DNA from: Ancylomarina subtilis
GTDB lineage: Bacteria; Bacteroidota; Bacteroidia; Bacteroidales; Marinifilaceae
Assembly: GCF_004217115.1 (NCBI RefSeq)
Contig: NZ_SHKN01000004.1
Location: 114,302-178,301, forward strand
Reading direction: 5' to 3'
DNA length: 64,000 bases
Part shown: positions 1 to 8,419 of the stretch, piece after piece
How the letters are laid out: every line of letters begins with the position of its first letter
How positions within the stretch are numbered: the first letter of the stretch is position 1
Translations under genes and position numbers: made by a program
The notes under the pieces: model-generated
Databases searched by the model: none
Seen by the model: the letters and a program-made list of their open reading frames with translations, nothing else
What the model was told of the DNA's origin: nothing

Positions 1-9
1 ACACATTTT

Positions 10-86
10 GGTTTGGTAGTTCAGTTGGTTAGAATACATGCCTGTCACGCATGGGGTCGCGAGTTCGAGTCTCGTCCAGACCGCCA
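10..86 (+). tRNA. tRNA-Asp (GTC)
   Basis: The sequence folds as a complete 77-nt cloverleaf. The 7-bp acceptor stem is GGTTTGG paired with CCAGACC, followed by discriminator G and an encoded CCA. The anticodon loop is CTGTCAC with anticodon GTC, and the T-loop is TTCGAGT. It is the first of two identical copies. Confidence 0.97.
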
Positions 87-135
87 AAATAGAGTTTTGA
101 TTTTTTACTCTTTAAATAAATGAATCGCACATTTT

Positions 136-212
136 GGTTTGGTAGTTCAGTTGGTTAGAATACATGCCTGTCACGCATGGGGTCGCGAGTTCGAGTCTCG
201 TCCAGACCGCCA
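136..212 (+). tRNA. tRNA-Asp (GTC), second identical copy
   Basis: This copy is identical base for base to the tRNA at 10-86, including the encoded CCA. The identity runs slightly beyond the gene (2-91 matches 128-217), so the repeat unit includes a few flanking bases. It is probably co-transcribed with the first copy, because the only terminator-like hairpin follows this gene. Confidence 0.97.
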
Positions 213-220
213 AAATATAA

Positions 221-253
221 GCCTTCGATTCATTTGAGTCGGAGGCTTTTTTA
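221..253 (+). terminator. Rho-independent terminator of the tRNA-Asp pair
   Basis: The stem GCCTTCGA / TCGGAGGC (one G-U pair) has a loop of about 10 nt and is followed at once by a run of T. It lies 8 bp after the CCA of the second tRNA. Confidence 0.85.
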
Positions 254-991
254 TTGTCCCACTCCTTCTTCCCTGTCACATGAGTCTTCATTTTCGGAAT
301 TTGAAAAGCACACGCATACTAAAATTTAATTATAGTAACGAATCAGTTATAAAAGTTGGGTCTTTCTAATTCCAAGTATTAATTTTGGAAGGCATAATCA
401 GGAAAAATCTTAGATCCGTGATACGAACTATTTTTTCTCTTTATTTACTTTTCCTTGATGAAAAGTAACAAAAATCAATGGCTCCGGCACTCAGTGACCC
501 ATCACGGTTCAAAGGCTAAACAGACTGAACTCGTTCGTACCTCACTCAAACAGCATTCTGTTTTTAACGCCTTTTTCACCTATGGGTCCCCACTTACGTT
601 GCCAAGGCCAGAAACAAAAAAACGTCTCACAATTTCAATCATTTTTTATAAAAATGTTTTGGGCGGGCCTTGTCAGCCTGCCGTGAGGCGTGCTAATTTT
701 TTTTCCTCTTAGAGAAAACAAGGATCAGGCTGACTTGATTCTTTTGTCTACTTTTCTCATCTAAGGAGAAAAGTAGAAGCCTAGCGGCTTGAGCGAAAAA
801 TTTAAAAGATAATCCTAAAATATATTTGATCATTTTGACCCAACTTTTACCAGTGACCCGGAATAAAAAAAGCACAGACATGCTATAATTTAATTATAGT
901 AACTCGAATATTTTCAGACCCAATAGTCTTTTATTGAGATTTTTTTCCCATTTTTAATAGGAAATAAGTAAATACTAAGACCTTAAACACG
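254..991. repeat. Non-coding block bounded by 36-bp direct repeats
   Basis: No convincing gene is seen. Two 36-bp direct repeats (304-339 and 868-903, 32/36 identical) share the core AATTTAATTATAGTAAC. Just inside them lies a 12-bp perfect inverted repeat, AAAAGTTGGGTC at 351-362 and GACCCAACTTTT at 837-848. The open frames in the interior (455-712 plus, 693-881 minus) have low-complexity products with no family signature. The layout resembles a dispersed repeat or the remnant of an inserted element; no transposase is present. The last 60 bp probably carry the promoter of the next gene. Confidence 0.5.
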
Positions 992-2197
992 ATGAAAGAT
1001 TTTAAATCAGCAGATCGTATACAGGATTTGCAATTCTTTGGAGAGTTTGGTGGCATTAACCCTTCTGTAACCGACTCATCAACCTTTACCTTTCTGCAAG
1101 CCCAAACCATGTCCGATGTATTTGAAGGGAAAAAAGAAGGGTATTACCTATACTCCCGACATTGGAATCCCAGCAATCATTACCTTTCGAAAGCCCTTGC
1201 TCAAATAGAAGATACCGAAAGTGCTTTGGTTACCTCTTCGGGTATGGCTGCTATCAGTTCCACAATCATGCAAATATGCCAGGCTGGTGACGAGATCGTT
1301 TCGAGCAGAACCATCTATGGAGGCAGCTACGCCCTGTTGAAAAACTTCCTGCCTAAATTCGGCATCACAACAAAATTTGTAAATACCACCAAACCTGAGG
1401 AAGTGGCCAATGCCATCAGTAAGCGCACCAAGATGATCTATTGCGAAACCATGAGCAATCCGTTGCTGGAGATCACAGACATTCGGGAAATGTCGAAAAT
1501 TGCAAAAGCCAACAATTGCCTGCTGGTGGTTGATAATACCTTTTCGCCCCTGATTTTTACGCCAGCTCAACTGGGAGCTGATATTGTTGTCCACAGTCTG
1601 ACCAAATTCATTAATGGGATGAGCGATTGTGTTGCTGGCGCGGTCTGTGCAAGCCACGAGTTTATCAATTCGCTCTACGAAGTTAGCTCAGGAGCTGCAA
1701 TGCTTCTGGGCCCCGTTTTGGATGCGCATCGATCTGCCAGTATTCTCAAAAATTTGAAAACATTGCCCATTAGAATGCAACAACATGCCCGCAACGCTTT
1801 AAGCCTGTCTGAAAAGCTGAAAGCGGATGGTTACAGAATTATCTATCCGGGTTTGGATAATCATCCTCAGAACGCTCTGATAAAAGAAATATCGCATTCT
1901 AAATATGGTTCAGGAGGTCTATTGGTTATCGATTTAAAAGAAAAAGAAAAGGCCGACAGGTTTATGGAAAATATGCAAAATGCTAATATTGGCTATCTGG
2001 CCGTTAGCCTGGGGGCATATAAAACCCTGTTTAGTGCTCCAGGTCACAGCACATCCTCTGAAATTCCTGAAGAGGAAAGAACAATGATGGGACTTACCCA
2101 TGGTCTGGTTCGTATATCAATTGGTCTGGATGACGATATCAACAGAACCTATCAAAAAATGAAACACTGCCTTGAAACCGTTCTCGCAAAAAACTAA
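992..2197 (+). CDS. PLP-dependent Cys/Met metabolism enzyme (methionine gamma-lyase / cystathionine gamma-synthase family)
   Basis: This 401-residue fold-type I PLP enzyme has the usual length of the family. Visible landmarks are the YSR motif that binds PLP phosphate from the neighbouring subunit (about residues 54-56), the TSSGMAAIS loop (about 81-89), the cofactor-binding Asp181 in VVDNTF, and the Schiff-base Lys205 in HSLTKFINGMSD. These support C-S bond chemistry on methionine, cystathionine or homocysteine-type substrates in the cytoplasm. The protein is somewhat divergent: GM follows FIN where classical members have GH. The sequence alone does not separate gamma-lyase from gamma-synthase. 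A DUF1338 enzyme follows 68 bp downstream, so a shared amino-acid catabolic role is plausible. Confidence 0.9.
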   Translation: MKDFKSADRIQDLQFFGEFGGINPSVTDSSTFTFLQAQTMSDVFEGKKEGYYLYSRHWNPSNHYLSKALAQIEDTESALVTSSGMAAISSTIMQICQAGDEIVSSRTIYGGSYALLKNFLPKFGITTKFVNTTKPEEVANAISKRTKMIYCETMSNPLLEITDIREMSKIAKANNCLLVVDNTFSPLIFTPAQLGADIVVHSLTKFINGMSDCVAGAVCASHEFINSLYEVSSGAAMLLGPVLDAHRSASILKNLKTLPIRMQQHARNALSLSEKLKADGYRIIYPGLDNHPQNALIKEISHSKYGSGGLLVIDLKEKEKADRFMENMQNANIGYLAVSLGAYKTLFSAPGHSTSSEIPEEERTMMGLTHGLVRISIGLDDDINRTYQKMKHCLETVLAKN

Positions 2198-2265
2198 AGC
2201 AATCGGGCTCTAAAAAAAGGCTCTAAAACGATTCTCTAATAACTAACCAAAATAATTCACACACC

Positions 2266-3069
2266 ATGCAATTAGACGTATTCAATACCCTTTGGAAAAA
2301 TTACACCTTACAAAATCCTTCGGCACAAGCTGTGCACGATTTGTTTACTCAGGAAGGTGAACAGGTTATAAACGATCATATTGCCTTTCGAACTTTCGAT
2401 GATCCCAGAATGAATATTGCTGTGCTTTCTAAAAAATTCATCAAGCTTGGTTATGTGCCCAAAGGTGAATATAAATTCGAAGATAAGCACCTCAATGCCA
2501 TTCACCTTGAACATCCGACCATTGAAAATGCCCCCCGTGTTTTCATTTCAGAACTCATTCTCTCCGAATTTTCAGAGGAATTTCAAAAGACCGTAAAACG
2601 AAGACTCAATTCTGTAGGCAATGCTTATTATGCCGATCCCGATTTGATTTACAAAGGCTCTGTTTGGGGAAAACCTTCCTATGCCGATTACCAATTTCTT
2701 CGGAAAGAATCGGAATATGCCGCCTGGCTCTACATTCACGGTTTTAGAGCCAATCATTTTACGGTGAGTATTAATGCACTGAAAAGATACAATACCATCG
2801 AAAAGGTCAATCAATTTATAAAAGACAAGGGGTACGAGATGAATACCACAGGAGGCGAAATTAAAGGAACACCCGAAAAGTTTCTGCAACAGTCTTCAAC
2901 TCTGGCTGAAATGATTGAAATGGAATTTGAGGAAGGCATCTATGAGGTCCCCGCCTGCTTCTACGAATTTGCAATTCGCTATCCGGACGAAAGCGGCCAA
3001 CTGTTTTCCGGTTTTATAGCCGCCAATGCCAATAAGATATTCGACAGTACAAATTTCAGAACGGTATAA
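2266..3069 (+). CDS. DUF1338 family, 2-oxoadipate dioxygenase/decarboxylase-like (HglS/YdcJ)
   Basis: This 267-residue protein belongs to DUF1338, whose characterised member HglS is a mononuclear Fe(II) enzyme that converts 2-oxoadipate to D-2-hydroxyglutarate in lysine catabolism. Likely metal ligands are His38 (in NDHIAFRTF), His164 (in GFRANHFTVSIN) and Glu234 (in CFYEFAIRYP), spaced as expected for the vicinal-oxygen-chelate-like fold. It is shorter than the proteobacterial enzymes but keeps all three ligands. It is downstream of the PLP lyase on the same strand and ends at a strong terminator, so the two may form an operon for amino-acid breakdown. The exact substrate here is inferred from the family. 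Confidence 0.85.
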   Translation: MQLDVFNTLWKNYTLQNPSAQAVHDLFTQEGEQVINDHIAFRTFDDPRMNIAVLSKKFIKLGYVPKGEYKFEDKHLNAIHLEHPTIENAPRVFISELILSEFSEEFQKTVKRRLNSVGNAYYADPDLIYKGSVWGKPSYADYQFLRKESEYAAWLYIHGFRANHFTVSINALKRYNTIEKVNQFIKDKGYEMNTTGGEIKGTPEKFLQQSSTLAEMIEMEFEEGIYEVPACFYEFAIRYPDESGQLFSGFIAANANKIFDSTNFRTV

Positions 3070-3090
3070 ATAACTCAACCATCACGAAAA

Positions 3091-3128
3091 GAAGCAAAGC
3101 GGGGCAATCAGCTTTGCTTCTTTTTTTT
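3091..3128 (+). terminator. Rho-independent terminator
   Basis: A perfect 10-bp stem (GAAGCAAAGC / GCTTTGCTTC) with a 10-nt loop is followed by eight T. It closes the unit that contains the PLP lyase and DUF1338 genes. Confidence 0.93.
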
Positions 3129-3205
3129 GAACGAATATTGAGCTTTATTGGTCTAAAAAAAATCCCCCTGCTATATTTGTAAGGAAAACCTCAAAACACA
3201 ACATC

Positions 3206-5761
3206 GTGAAAACATTACAAATCCTACTTGTGGCACTCGGCCTCGCATTTGCCTCGTGTTCCACATCCCGACAAGCACTCCCCCTTGAGCCCGGCGTAAC
3301 CAAAAACCTGGCCGATTACAGAGCAGAAAACATCTCCAATTTGGAATATCAACTCCAATTCGATATCCCTAAAGGAAAAGAGGAAGCCATTCCGGGGCAA
3401 AACAAAATGACTTTCAATTTAAAATCGGTGGAACAAGACCTGCAAATTGATTTTCGTGAAGACGGGAGCATGATAAAATCCGTAAAATGTAATGGAAACC
3501 TATCGGCCTACCGATTCGAATTAGAACATATCATTATTCCCAAAGCAGAGCTGAAAACAGGCCTGAATGAAATAGACATTGAATTTATCACAGGTAATAC
3601 ATCTCTGAATCGCAACGACGAATTCCTTTATACCCTTTTTGTTCCCGACCGGGCACGAACCGCCTTCCCCTGTTTCGACCAACCCAATTTAAAGGCCGAA
3701 TTTCAACTAAACCTGATCGTACCTTCAGACTGGAAAGCCATGGCCAACGGGAAATTGGAGTCCATAACCGAAAAAGGAGACAAAACAAGATACCAATTTG
3801 CCAAAACCAAAGCATTGCCAACCTACTTATTTTCCTTTGTTGCGGGGCAATTCGAAACCATCACGCGTGAATACAAAGGGCATAAACACACCATGTACCA
3901 TCGTGAAACAGATCCAGAAAAGTTAGCACAAAACACCGATGAAATCTTTCGTTTGTTGTTCGAATCGCTGGATTGGCTCGAAAGCTATACCGATATGCCC
4001 TACCCCTTTGCAAAATATGATATTGTTGTCATCCCATCTTTTCAGTACGGCGGCATGGAACACACCGGGGCCACGCTATATAATGCATCAAAACTATTCC
4101 TCGACAAAAACCCAAGTCAGAACAGTATTCTCTACCGTGCCAATTTAATTGCCCACGAAACGGCACACATGTGGTTCGGCGATTTGGTCACCATGAAATG
4201 GTTCGATCAGGTTTGGCTGAAAGAAGTTTTTGCCAACTTCCTGGCCGATAAAATCACCAATCCAAGCTTTCCGGATATGAACCACAAACTGAAATTTCAG
4301 ATGGCTCATTTCCCAAGTTCGTATGGTGTAGACCGAACTTCGGGAGCCAACCCGATTAACCAGATTTTGCCAAACTTAAAAGATGCAGGAAGCGTTTACG
4401 GAGCCATTATTTACCACAAATCGCCTATTGTGATGAATATGCTGGAGAATATCACGGGGGAAGAAGCCCTGAAAAAAGGCTTGCAAAGCTATATCAAAAA
4501 CTACGCTTATGGCAATGCCAGCTGGGAAGATCTGATCTCTATTTTGGATGAAAGCACAGCAAGCGATCTGAAAAACTGGAGCAAAGTTTGGGTTGATCAG
4601 GCAGGACGAGCTCACATTTCAAGCGAATTGATCAGCGAAAACGGAAAAATCAAACAATTGAATCTGACTCAGAAAGACGTCAAAGGAGCCAACGGCAATT
4701 GGACTCAAGATTTAAACGTGGTTTTAGGTTATCAGGGAGAAAATCAGACCATACAGGTAAAAATGGATGCCCCCAACATTACCCTTGATGCTGCAATAGG
4801 TCTGGATATTCCCGACTACATTATTCCCAACGGCAAAGGCAATGCCTACGGCTTTTTCGAATTGGACGAACAATCGAAAAACTATTTACTTGCAAACATC
4901 GGCCAAATAAAAGATGATTTGATAAGAGGAATTGCCTGGATCAATCTCTACGAAAACTTGCGTGAGGGACAAATTAGCGGTCGTGATTTTATTCTAAGTA
5001 TCGAAAAACAATTGCCTGCTGAACAAAACAAACTCATCCTCGAGCGCATGCTTGCCTACTTAAAATCGGCCTACTGGTTGGATTTAAGCAAGGAAGAGAG
5101 ACAACAATTGGGCAAAAAGCTGGAAGAAAGCCTGTGGGTGCATTTGAGTACTGATAAGGATATGAGCAGAAAATCGAGCTTGTATGCTGCTCTGGCCAAT
5201 ATTGCCCAAACAACCGATCGTTTGGAGCAACTCTACACCGTTTGGAAAGACGAAACAGCCATTGGAGGCTTCAGCCTTTCAGAAACCAAAGCAACAGCCC
5301 TGGCTTGCAACTTAGCCATTAAAATGCCAGAAAAAGCTGAAGAGCTTGTTAAGACACAAATCGATCGAATCCAGAATCCCGATCACAAGAAGCGTCTGCT
5401 CTTTGTTGCCCCTGCCCTCTCAGCTGATCCGCAAGTCAGAGAAGAATTCTTCAACAGCCTTAAAAAACCTGAAAACCGTGAAATTGAACGATGGGTGCTC
5501 GATGGTTTAAGCTATCTGAATCATCCTATCCGCGAGCAGGAGGCTCTGTCACATTTACCTCAGGCTCTGGAATTATTGAAAGAAATTCAAATCACAGGCG
5601 ATATCTTCTTCCCGGCCGGTTGGTTAAGTGCCAGCTACAGTAGTCTGCAATCCAAAGAAGCGGGCGATATCACCCGCAAATTTCTGGAAGAACGTCCTGA
5701 TTATCCTGAGAATTTAAAATTGAAAATCCTTCAGGCAGCCGATGTGGTTTTGAAAAAATAA
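3206..5761 (+). CDS. M1 family zinc aminopeptidase lipoprotein (aminopeptidase N-like)
   Basis: This 851-residue M1 metallopeptidase has an N-terminal lipoprotein signal with lipobox AFASC (Cys18), so it is exported and membrane-anchored. The gluzincin motif HETAH is at 317-321 (catalytic Glu318), and the third zinc ligand is Glu340 in KEVFANF. The exopeptidase motif that binds the substrate N-terminus reads GGMEH at 282-286 instead of the textbook GAMEN. The C-terminal half is helical, as in ERAP-type domains. The start is GTG at 3206, the only start that gives a complete signal peptide. It should remove N-terminal residues from peptides in the periplasm. It appears monocistronic between two terminators. 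Confidence 0.95.
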   Translation: MKTLQILLVALGLAFASCSTSRQALPLEPGVTKNLADYRAENISNLEYQLQFDIPKGKEEAIPGQNKMTFNLKSVEQDLQIDFREDGSMIKSVKCNGNLSAYRFELEHIIIPKAELKTGLNEIDIEFITGNTSLNRNDEFLYTLFVPDRARTAFPCFDQPNLKAEFQLNLIVPSDWKAMANGKLESITEKGDKTRYQFAKTKALPTYLFSFVAGQFETITREYKGHKHTMYHRETDPEKLAQNTDEIFRLLFESLDWLESYTDMPYPFAKYDIVVIPSFQYGGMEHTGATLYNASKLFLDKNPSQNSILYRANLIAHETAHMWFGDLVTMKWFDQVWLKEVFANFLADKITNPSFPDMNHKLKFQMAHFPSSYGVDRTSGANPINQILPNLKDAGSVYGAIIYHKSPIVMNMLENITGEEALKKGLQSYIKNYAYGNASWEDLISILDESTASDLKNWSKVWVDQAGRAHISSELISENGKIKQLNLTQKDVKGANGNWTQDLNVVLGYQGENQTIQVKMDAPNITLDAAIGLDIPDYIIPNGKGNAYGFFELDEQSKNYLLANIGQIKDDLIRGIAWINLYENLREGQISGRDFILSIEKQLPAEQNKLILERMLAYLKSAYWLDLSKEERQQLGKKLEESLWVHLSTDKDMSRKSSLYAALANIAQTTDRLEQLYTVWKDETAIGGFSLSETKATALACNLAIKMPEKAEELVKTQIDRIQNPDHKKRLLFVAPALSADPQVREEFFNSLKKPENREIERWVLDGLSYLNHPIREQEALSHLPQALELLKEIQITGDIFFPAGWLSASYSSLQSKEAGDITRKFLEERPDYPENLKLKILQAADVVLKK

Positions 5762-5816
5762 TCTAAAACCTCCGAAATTTTCATCTTTGAAAATTTATCT
5801 GGAAGGCATACAAATA

Positions 5817-5854
5817 AAAAGAGGGTGAATCATTCATTTGAGACACCCTCTTTT
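5817..5854. terminator. Bidirectional terminator between convergent genes
   Basis: The stem AAAAGAGGGTG / CACCCTCTTTT has a 16-nt loop, with A-rich and T-rich flanks that make it a terminator on both strands. It sits between the M1 peptidase (plus) and the small minus-strand gene at 5885-6298. Confidence 0.9.
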
Positions 5855-5884
5855 AGTAACTGTTTAATCATCGTAATGCAACAT

Positions 5885-6298
5885 CTATGCATTTACACTT
5901 TCAGCTTCCTTAACCACTTGTGTTAATTTAGCTTCAAATTTCTGATTGTCGTAACGCGCTCCTCTTAATGTTTTATCTACAATTGTACAGCTCAAAAACG
6001 ATTTCTTTGCTTTTGCTTTCAAGTGAAATGACAATTCAGTAGGGGTGCAATTCCATTTAGATACTTCGACCTGAATTTCGACACCACTGACCTTCTTTGT
6101 AATCTTTTCATTTCCCTTTAAAACAATTGAAACCGTTCCGGATCCCAAATTGGTATCCGCTTTAACTGTTGTGGGAAATTCAGTCGTCCCTTTATCATGC
6201 ACATCAATAATAATATTTCCTTTTGCAACGCCACCAAAACACGAAAAATGAATATTATCACTGATAATAATTGGTAAACCATTTTTTAAATTTTCCAT
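5885..6298 (-). CDS. Small hypothetical protein, beta-rich
   Basis: I do not recognise this 137-residue protein. It has no signal peptide or membrane segment. Alternating hydrophobic and polar stretches (residues 8-13, 25-32, 54-61, 70-78) suggest a compact beta-sandwich. Three cysteines lie at residues 20, 84 and 104. It is one of two adjacent minus-strand genes whose start codons are preceded at the same distance by an identical 25-bp element, so it probably works with, or is expressed like, the protein at 6496-6963. It ends in front of a bidirectional terminator, giving a single-gene transcript. Confidence 0.75.
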   Translation of the reverse strand: MENLKNGLPIIISDNIHFSCFGGVAKGNIIIDVHDKGTTEFPTTVKADTNLGSGTVSIVLKGNEKITKKVSGVEIQVEVSKWNCTPTELSFHLKAKAKKSFLSCTIVDKTLRGARYDNQKFEAKLTQVVKEAESVNA

Positions 6299-6319
6299 TG
6301 TTTGATTATATAAATGTTT

Positions 6320-6359
6320 CTCCTACTCTAATATAAAGGCTTTTCGGATACCGCCTGAA
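6320..6359 (-). promoter_or_regulatory. Conserved upstream element, copy 1
   Basis: A 25-bp sequence at 6335-6359 (plus-strand core GCTTTTCGGATACCGCCTGA) recurs exactly at 6998-7022. The block TCCTACTCT follows 5-6 bp closer to the gene. It ends 22 bp before the start codon at 6298. Position and conservation point to a promoter or 5' leader; its function is unproven. Confidence 0.6.
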
Positions 6360-6447
6360 AGTCGTAATTAAATCATTGAAGCTTCTGTAACGGATGTCGC
6401 AAACTTTAATAAAAACAACATCTCTGCCTCTGTCACACCAAAACAAT

Positions 6448-6476
6448 AAAACGGGCAGGCAAACGCTACCCGTTTT
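6448..6476 (-). terminator. Terminator of the 155-residue protein gene
   Basis: The stem AAAACGGG / CCCGTTTT has a 13-nt loop containing extra A-T and G-C pairs. On the minus strand it is followed by a short T-rich stretch. It lies 20 bp past the stop codon at 6496. Confidence 0.75.
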
Positions 6477-6495
6477 AGTTTCCAATCTTCTAAGA

Positions 6496-6963
6496 TTAAG
6501 CCACAGGCTCTTTTTCGTTATTCTTAACGGTTGCAGCCAATCGCTCTACATTATGGATATCGGCATTGGTTACAATCTCAACTTGAGCATTGTTCACTTC
6601 GTGCCATTCATTGTTGACACAATATTTATAATTCGCAACACCTTTTTGCCAATTCTCATCCATTACAATACGTAAGCTTAAGTTCTTATAAACCTGAGGC
6701 ACATCGCGAATCAAAGGTTGGAAAGGAGAAACGCCATCAGCAACAACAAGAATACTGCACGACTGCATGGTACACATGTAACTATAATCACCATGAACTT
6801 CTGATATGATATTCAAAGGTGGATTGATCGCTTGTGAAATACGCGCCATACCTGTAATCCTTTTATCTACAGTGTTGACTGTCACGTTCAATTGCATTTC
6901 AACGCCACCGGCTAAATGATTGCTAATTCTGTAATGAGCATTAAATAAACCTACATTTTTCAT
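6496..6963 (-). CDS. Small protein resembling DUF1842 family
   Basis: This 155-residue soluble protein has no signal peptide. The opening MKNVGLFNAHYRIS, the ARISQAINPPL segment near residue 40, and a C-terminal part with WQKGVANYKY and NNEWHEV (about 105-122) recall DUF1842, a family of unknown function; this match is from memory and unverified. The chain looks all-beta. It lies between the DUF6261-like gene and another small beta-rich protein, each on the minus strand. It has its own upstream element and its own terminator, so it is probably expressed separately but coordinately with the 137-residue neighbour. Confidence 0.7.
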   Translation of the reverse strand: MKNVGLFNAHYRISNHLAGGVEMQLNVTVNTVDKRITGMARISQAINPPLNIISEVHGDYSYMCTMQSCSILVVADGVSPFQPLIRDVPQVYKNLSLRIVMDENWQKGVANYKYCVNNEWHEVNNAQVEIVTNADIHNVERLAATVKNNEKEPVA

Positions 6964-6985
6964 CTTGTTGGTATTTAAAATACAT

Positions 6986-7022
6986 TCCTACTCTCTTAAA
7001 GGCTTTTCGGATACCGCCTGAA
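6986..7022 (-). promoter_or_regulatory. Conserved upstream element, copy 2
   Basis: The 25 bp at 6998-7022 match 6335-6359 exactly, and the TCCTACTCT block is repeated at 6986-6994. The element ends 22 bp before the start codon at 6963, the same spacing as copy 1. The CAGGCGG part also recurs in looser form at about 7926-7932, upstream of the DUF6261-like gene. Confidence 0.6.
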
Positions 7023-7039
7023 TTCTTCTTTTGAACTAT

Positions 7040-7768
7040 TTAATCGTTGATTGTTTCTTCTTTCTTTTTCTTAATGGCGGCCAGGCGGTCGCGCACTTTC
7101 TTGTTGTTTTCTTCAATCAAAATATTCATCAAATCGGCAAAACCCGTGTACTTATCCGGATTCACTTTGGCCATAGCCTCCATATACACACACAGTTCTC
7201 CGTTTATTATATCTCTCAACTCCCGGGCAACCACTGTGGCCGAACTGCTTTTCTCCCGGTCCGATAAATTTGCCAAATGACGAGCAGCTGATTCGTCAAA
7301 GGCAGCCTGCGAGCTTTCCAAATTGCCAATCAAAGCATCCAAATCGGGAACGGCCTGTCTGGCCTCCTTCAAATTAGGCGCCTTTAAATCCTTAATTAAA
7401 GCCCGTAGCTGAGCACTTTCGTTGGTATAACTGGCCGAGGTGATTTTCAAGCCATAACGATTCAGAATAAGCTGAAGTTTCTCAGCCTTTTTCTGATCCT
7501 CGCTCTCGCGGCGAACGCATTTGGCTTCAACCTCATAAAAAATAGCACGCACATCCAAATCGCGAGCCCTGTCTTTGTCTTCGAGTTCACTTTCAATCCA
7601 ACCTGCCTTAATCTTCCCAAACAACTCATCGGTTTTTGCCGATAGCTGATTAAAGGTTGCGGTAAAAAAAGCATCCTCAGTAATGGCATTTGTCCTGTTA
7701 ATATCAATAATTCCCTGTCCAATTTCGGCGGTCTCTTTGATATTCGATTTCGCACTTATTGTTTTCAT
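7040..7768 (-). CDS. DUF6261-like helical protein of unknown function
   Basis: This 242-residue protein starts at the ATG at 7768. A start at 7864 would add 32 hydrophobic, AT-rich-coded residues that do not look native. The chain is predicted to be almost entirely alpha-helical: residues about 60-110 and 150-240 are rich in charged heptads, and it ends in a Lys/Glu tail (KKKKEE). It resembles DUF6261, a Bacteroidota family without known function, recognised by general character and not by a catalytic motif. There is no signal peptide. It is followed within 80 bp by the DUF1842-like gene and no terminator is seen between them, so read-through is possible. Confidence 0.7.
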   Translation of the reverse strand: MKTISAKSNIKETAEIGQGIIDINRTNAITEDAFFTATFNQLSAKTDELFGKIKAGWIESELEDKDRARDLDVRAIFYEVEAKCVRRESEDQKKAEKLQLILNRYGLKITSASYTNESAQLRALIKDLKAPNLKEARQAVPDLDALIGNLESSQAAFDESAARHLANLSDREKSSSATVVARELRDIINGELCVYMEAMAKVNPDKYTGFADLMNILIEENNKKVRDRLAAIKKKKEETIND

Positions 7769-8034
7769 AACATCTGAAATATATTGGTTTAGGAATATCA
7801 ATTTAAACATAAAAACAAATCCAATCAAATATTTTTCATTATTATTATGAAATATTAAAATCACAATAACGCCTACTAACCAACATATTAACCCCTACCC
7901 AAAAGTGTAGGTTAATTTCTGAACCGCCTGTAAATGCTAACAGATAAAAATTGATTTTTATTTACATAAGAAAAAAAAGAGACAAAACACATTGCTTATT
8001 CATCCATTTTTTAATTGCAGAATGCATTTCAAAA

Positions 8035-8289
8035 GAGAAATGCCTAAACTTTTCGGGAAAACGATCCATTTCTGAGGGAAATGAGGAGACTTTTTCAGCA
8101 AAACAGGGAGATGTCAGGAGAAATGCAGCATTTTTTTGAAAAAAGCGCTTATTGCTGAAGGAAATAGAAGGACCAGCCAAAAATGAAGGAATGGCTGTGA
8201 GAAATGCGCCCACTTTTTGAAAAAACAGGCAATCGCCGGGAGAAAAACCATCTTTTTTTGAAAAGACGAGCCATTGCCAAAAGAAAAAG
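8035..8289. repeat. Degenerate tandem repeats of about 40 bp
   Basis: Six or so imperfect units alternate between AGAAATGC-initiated segments and segments with TTTTTTGAAAA followed by a CATTGCC/GCAATCGCC-like block and GGAAA/GAGAAA. AGAAATGC recurs at 8035, 8120 and 8199. The units vary in length (about 35-47 bp) and diverge strongly. Confidence 0.6.
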
Positions 8290-8309
8290 CCAAGCGGGTG
8301 GCTTGGCTT
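8280..8309 (-). terminator. Terminator of the cupin gene
   Basis: A perfect 8-bp stem (AAGCCAAG / CTTGGCTT) with a 7-nt loop is followed on the minus strand by a T-rich run. It lies about 110 bp beyond the stop codon at 8420. Confidence 0.8.
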
Positions 8310-8419
8310 AAATCGTTTAACAGCAAATTTTAGAAAAATTAGCAAATTATGCTTTTCATTCTTCTCCACCCTCAAAATTGAGTCCCTTATATTTCTAATA
8401 CAAACAATTAGAGGTGCTG

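Larger units (their letters stand above)
7769..8419. other. Intergenic region with degenerate tandem repeats
   Basis: No gene is supported. The stretch holds the presumed promoter of the DUF6261-like gene (with a loose CAGGCGG element near 7926), a set of degenerate tandem repeats at 8035-8289, and the terminator of the cupin gene at 8280-8309. A 183-codon minus-strand frame across it encodes Phe/Lys-rich low-complexity sequence and overlaps the real cupin gene. Confidence 0.7.

Noticed and set aside
455-712. 85-codon plus-strand frame in the non-coding block
   Set aside because: No family resemblance, compositionally odd, and located inside the repeat-bounded region; more likely chance or remnant sequence.
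693-881. 62-codon minus-strand frame in the non-coding block
   Set aside because: Lys/Phe/Leu-rich low-complexity product; it overlaps the other doubtful frame and the inverted repeat.
3206-5761. GGMEH in place of GAMEN in the M1 peptidase as evidence of lost activity
   Set aside because: The zinc site (HETAH and Glu340) is intact and, from memory, GGMEH is common in Bacteroidota members of the family, so it is treated as a normal variant.
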